Assembly (NCBI RefSeq): GCF_025821665.1
Contig: NZ_JACKSJ010000148.1
Span: 1-64,000, forward strand
DNA from: [Mycobacterium] manitobense
GTDB lineage: Bacteria; Actinomycetota; Actinomycetes; Mycobacteriales; Mycobacteriaceae
DNA length: 64,000 nt
Direction of reading: 5' to 3'
The notes under the pieces: model-generated
Databases searched by the model: none
Seen by the model: the letters and a program-made list of their open reading frames with translations, nothing else
Told to the model about the DNA's origin: nothing
Shown: piece by piece, positions 61,574 through 64,000 of the stretch
Layout of the letters: each line of letters begins with the position of its first letter
How positions within the stretch are numbered: position 1 is the first letter of the stretch
Made by a program: the position numbers and the translations under genes

Positions 61574-63339
61574 TAGTATTCGGGCCCGTCGGCCGCGGCG
61601 GACTTCTCCAGGGCCAGCCGGATGCGTGCGGTGTCCTCGGCGGTCCAGCCGTCGGGCGGCGCGACGGCAGCCCATCCGTCGAGCACCGAGTCACCGTAAT
61701 TGTGGCCGTGCCCGCCCGGCACCCCCGACGCGTTCGTCATGTCGGCGCCGACCTGCCAGAAGGTGACAATCGGGTACCAGCGCATCGACGCGGTGCGGTC
61801 ACGGCCCGGCGCCTCCCTCAGCCAGTCCGGCCGGGAGAACAGCAGATCCGGTGACCACCACACGATCGGATCCGACGGGTGTTGCAGGAACAGCACGCGG
61901 GTGCCCTCCCACGGGTCAGCGGTGTCCTGCGCGATCTCCTGCGGACCGGTCGCCTCGGAGAACCGGACGGTGCGCCCGTTGTCGTAGCGCGGGGCGACCT
62001 CCGGCGTGCCGGGATCGCGCCGCTCGATGATGGCGCGCCACAGGGGGCTGGCGTTGGGCGGGCCCACCCAGAGCACCGACGAGAAGCCCATCCTGGCGAT
62101 GTCGGGCAGCCACGCGAACGCGCCCTGGCCGCCCATCGATCCGAGACTCTCGCCGTAGAGCACCAATTCGGGTCGCCGGTCCGCGGGGCGCCGTTCCCAG
62201 CGATCGTGGATCGCGTCGATCATCAGCCGGCCGGTGTCGATCGACTTCTGCCGGTCACCCAGGAACGAGATCCAGCTCGGCAGGTAGGAGTACTGCATCC
62301 CGACCATCGCTGTGTCGCCGTTGTACATCAGCTCCAGCGACCGCGCGGCCACCGGGTTGATCCACCCGGTACCGGTGGTCGGGACGATCACCAGCAGCTG
62401 CCGGTCGAAGGCGCCGGTGCGCTCGAGTTCGGAAAGCAGCAACGCGACCCGCTGCTCGTCGGTGTCGGCCGACTGCAGCCCGGCGTACACCCTGATCGGC
62501 TCCAGCGCCGGGCGCCCGTTGACGGCTTCGAGCTCGTCGGCGTTCGGCCCGGACGCGACGAAGTTGCGGCCCTGGAAGCCAAGGGAATCCCACGACGCGA
62601 AGGATTCCGGGCTGCCCGAACGCTGCGGTTGGGTGGGCGCCACGATGCCGTCGCGGGTGGTGGTGTTCTGTGGCTGGAACACCCGGTTCGCACCGGCCAG
62701 GAAGCCGCGCAGCAGCACGCCGTTGATCAGCGTGATGACCAGCACCACGACGATGGCGGTGCCGATGAACAGCGCCACCTCCTGATGCAGGTGCCAGCGC
62801 CTGATAAAGGTCCGGGCAAGCGCTTTCACCGCGTCGAGCAACACCCGGGTGACCGCGACGCAGGCGGCGCCGACGAGCACGGCGACGATCAGCGTGCGCG
62901 AATGTCCCAGTGTGGTCGGACCTTCCACGCCGGTCACGGCCGAAACCTGCCGCTGCCACGCCGCGGCGGGAACGAGCATCGCCACGCTGGCGGCGATCGC
63001 CAGTACCACCGTCAGCCCCTTGGCCCAGTACAGCACGCGCTGCGGCGGCGGCCAGCGACGGGAATGACGAAACACGAAGCGGTGCAACATCGTCGCGGTG
63101 AACACGCCGATCCCGTAGCCGATGGCGCCGTTGATGCCGCCGATCAGTCCCTGGAACAGCCAGTCCCTCGGCAACAGTGACGGCGTCAGCGACAGGCAGA
63201 AGAACAGCGCACCGAAACCGATCCCGACGAAGTCGAGCCGGACCAGGCTCCAGGCCCAGATCAGCAGCGGGTGACGCGTTCGGCGTTGTTCCCCCTCGGC
63301 GAGTCGCTCGCCGGTACGGTCGTCGGTCGGCGCACTCAC
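61573..63339 (-). CDS. Membrane alpha/beta hydrolase (DUF family, Rv-type)
   Basis: A 588-residue protein. Its N-terminal half (about 25-215) has several transmembrane helices ([45 protein letters not shown]), and its C-terminal half is an alpha/beta hydrolase: [24 protein letters not shown], then [15 protein letters not shown] with a GESLG nucleophile elbow (Ser), and GGHGHNYGD with a His. It resembles a mycobacterial membrane esterase of unknown substrate. GTG 63339 overlaps the purL stop (GTGA), so it is coupled to purL. Confidence 0.83.
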   Translation of the reverse strand: MSAPTDDRTGERLAEGEQRRTRHPLLIWAWSLVRLDFVGIGFGALFFCLSLTPSLLPRDWLFQGLIGGINGAIGYGIGVFTATMLHRFVFRHSRRWPPPQRVLYWAKGLTVVLAIAASVAMLVPAAAWQRQVSAVTGVEGPTTLGHSRTLIVAVLVGAACVAVTRVLLDAVKALARTFIRRWHLHQEVALFIGTAIVVVLVITLINGVLLRGFLAGANRVFQPQNTTTRDGIVAPTQPQRSGSPESFASWDSLGFQGRNFVASGPNADELEAVNGRPALEPIRVYAGLQSADTDEQRVALLLSELERTGAFDRQLLVIVPTTGTGWINPVAARSLELMYNGDTAMVGMQYSYLPSWISFLGDRQKSIDTGRLMIDAIHDRWERRPADRRPELVLYGESLGSMGGQGAFAWLPDIARMGFSSVLWVGPPNASPLWRAIIERRDPGTPEVAPRYDNGRTVRFSEATGPQEIAQDTADPWEGTRVLFLQHPSDPIVWWSPDLLFSRPDWLREAPGRDRTASMRWYPIVTFWQVGADMTNASGVPGGHGHNYGDSVLDGWAAVAPPDGWTAEDTARIRLALEKSAAADGPEY

Positions 63340-64000
63340 CCGAACAATCCGGGGAGCACGCCCTCCGACGTGCTGCGCAGCTCCGCGAGGGACACGCTGA
63401 ATTGGTCCTGCACCTCGACGGCGTCGCTGCCGTCGTCCACCACGCCGATGCGGGTGGCGGGCAGGCCGCGCGCCTCGCACATCGACCGGAACCGGCTCTC
63501 CTCGGTGCGCGGCACGGCGACCAGCACCCTGCCCGCCGACTCGGAGAAGAGGAACGTGAACGGACCTGTGCCGCTCTGGAAGCCGTCGGGAAGAATGACG
63601 CGGCAACCGGTTTCGCCCGCCAGCGCCGCCTCGACCACGGCCTGGATCAGTCCGCCCTCGGAGAGGTCGTGGGCCGCGGAGATCAGGCCGTCGCGCGATG
63701 CGGCGGTCAGCACCTCGCCGAGCAGCTTCTCCCGGTCGAGGTCCACCTGCGGTGGCGTGCCGCCGAGGTGGCCCGCGGTGACCTGCGCCCAGATGGAGCC
63801 GTCGAACTCGTCGCGGGTCTCGCCGAGCAGGATCAGCGTCTCTCCGGGCTCGGTGCCGAGGCCGGTGGGGATGCGGCGCTTGACGTCGTCGATCACGCCG
63901 AGCACGCCCACCACGGGGGTGGGCAGGATCGGGGTGCTGCCGGTCTGGTTGTAGAAGCTGACGTTGCCGCCGGTGACGGGGATGCCCAGTGCGGCACACC
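63336..64000 (-). CDS. purL: Phosphoribosylformylglycinamidine synthase subunit PurL, C-terminal part
   Basis: The gene enters from the right edge and stops at 63336, leaving the last 221 residues. [30 protein letters not shown] carries the PurL/PurM-type fold; [10 protein letters not shown]-like and [22 protein letters not shown] are the second AIRS domain. Together with PurQ and PurS it makes FGAM in the purine pathway. The N-terminal region is outside. GTGA at its stop couples it to the membrane hydrolase. Confidence 0.94.
   Translation of the reverse strand, partial: CAALGIPVTGGNVSFYNQTGSTPILPTPVVGVLGVIDDVKRRIPTGLGTEPGETLILLGETRDEFDGSIWAQVTAGHLGGTPPQVDLDREKLLGEVLTAASRDGLISAAHDLSEGGLIQAVVEAALAGETGCRVILPDGFQSGTGPFTFLFSESAGRVLVAVPRTEESRFRSMCEARGLPATRIGVVDDGSDAVEVQDQFSVSLAELRSTSEGVLPGLFG

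Overview
The window is a high-GC (roughly two-thirds G+C) actinobacterial chromosome segment, almost certainly from a rapid-growing mycobacterium (Mycolicibacterium type). Evidence: mycothiol biosynthesis (mshD), a DesA1 acyl-ACP desaturase, a WS/DGAT acyltransferase, F420-dependent LLM and PPOX enzymes, an MCE protein, LmeA, and a gene order that follows, from memory, the M. tuberculosis Rv0862c-Rv0803 neighbourhood (XPB helicase, fadBA, dapC, SRPBCC genes, desA1, dus, LCP, phoU, pst, glnR, mshD, lmeA, thioredoxin, cysA2, sseC2, nitrobindin-like, pabC-like, ygfZ, DUF3073, purM, purF, SCP2, CPBP, purL). It is mostly conserved core chromosome with small accessory insertions. No phage, IS element, CRISPR array or rRNA was seen.

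Layout. 1-8.9 kb: DNA-repair helicase pair, secreted proline-rich and cupin proteins, an LLM/TetR pair divergent from a flavin monooxygenase, a PPOX protein and an acyl-CoA synthetase. 8.9-12.5 kb: fadA-fadB beta-oxidation operon, flanked on both sides by copies of one palindromic intergenic repeat. 12.5-20.5 kb: ene-reductase with XRE regulator, SDR, dapC, a second LLM, and a cluster of four SRPBCC paralogues with an embedded alpha/beta hydrolase. 20.5-26.1 kb: epimerase, WS/DGAT, FAD oxidoreductase and two tandem TetR genes. 26.1-26.6 kb: four tRNAs (Phe, Asp, Glu on minus; Lys on plus). 26.6-33.2 kb: metal sensor with CDF exporter, Ser/Thr kinase, MpaB-like oxygenase, desA1-dus. 33.4-41.3 kb: LCP cell-wall ligase, phoU, a degenerate response regulator and pstSCAB, with PHO-box-like repeats before phoU and pstS. 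41.3-43.3 kb: arsR-acr3-arsC with overlapping genes. 43.3-45.0 kb: glnR-mshD. 45.2-48.4 kb: lmeA-thioredoxin, then a polycysteine leader peptide ahead of the DUF4395-cysA2-sseC sulfur operon. 48.3-52.1 kb: small membrane protein, nitrobindin-like protein, lipoprotein and an amino-acid ABC importer with a long structured leader. 52.1-64.0 kb: pabC-like, ygfZ, DUF3073, purM, cupin, SDR, purF, SCP2-like, orphan MCE, PPOX, CPBP protease, membrane hydrolase and the 3' part of purL.

Themes. Several operons are tightly packed, with ATGA/GTGA stop-start overlaps implying translational coupling. Many first genes have a TANNNT box 6-8 nt before the start codon, the arrangement expected for leaderless mycobacterial transcripts; this also helped choose starts. 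The most interesting regulatory regions are the Cys6 leader at about 46.4-46.6 kb, the leader of the amino-acid importer at about 51.83-52.10 kb, the paired fad-flanking repeats, and an operator-like palindrome between the -35 and -10 regions of fadA.
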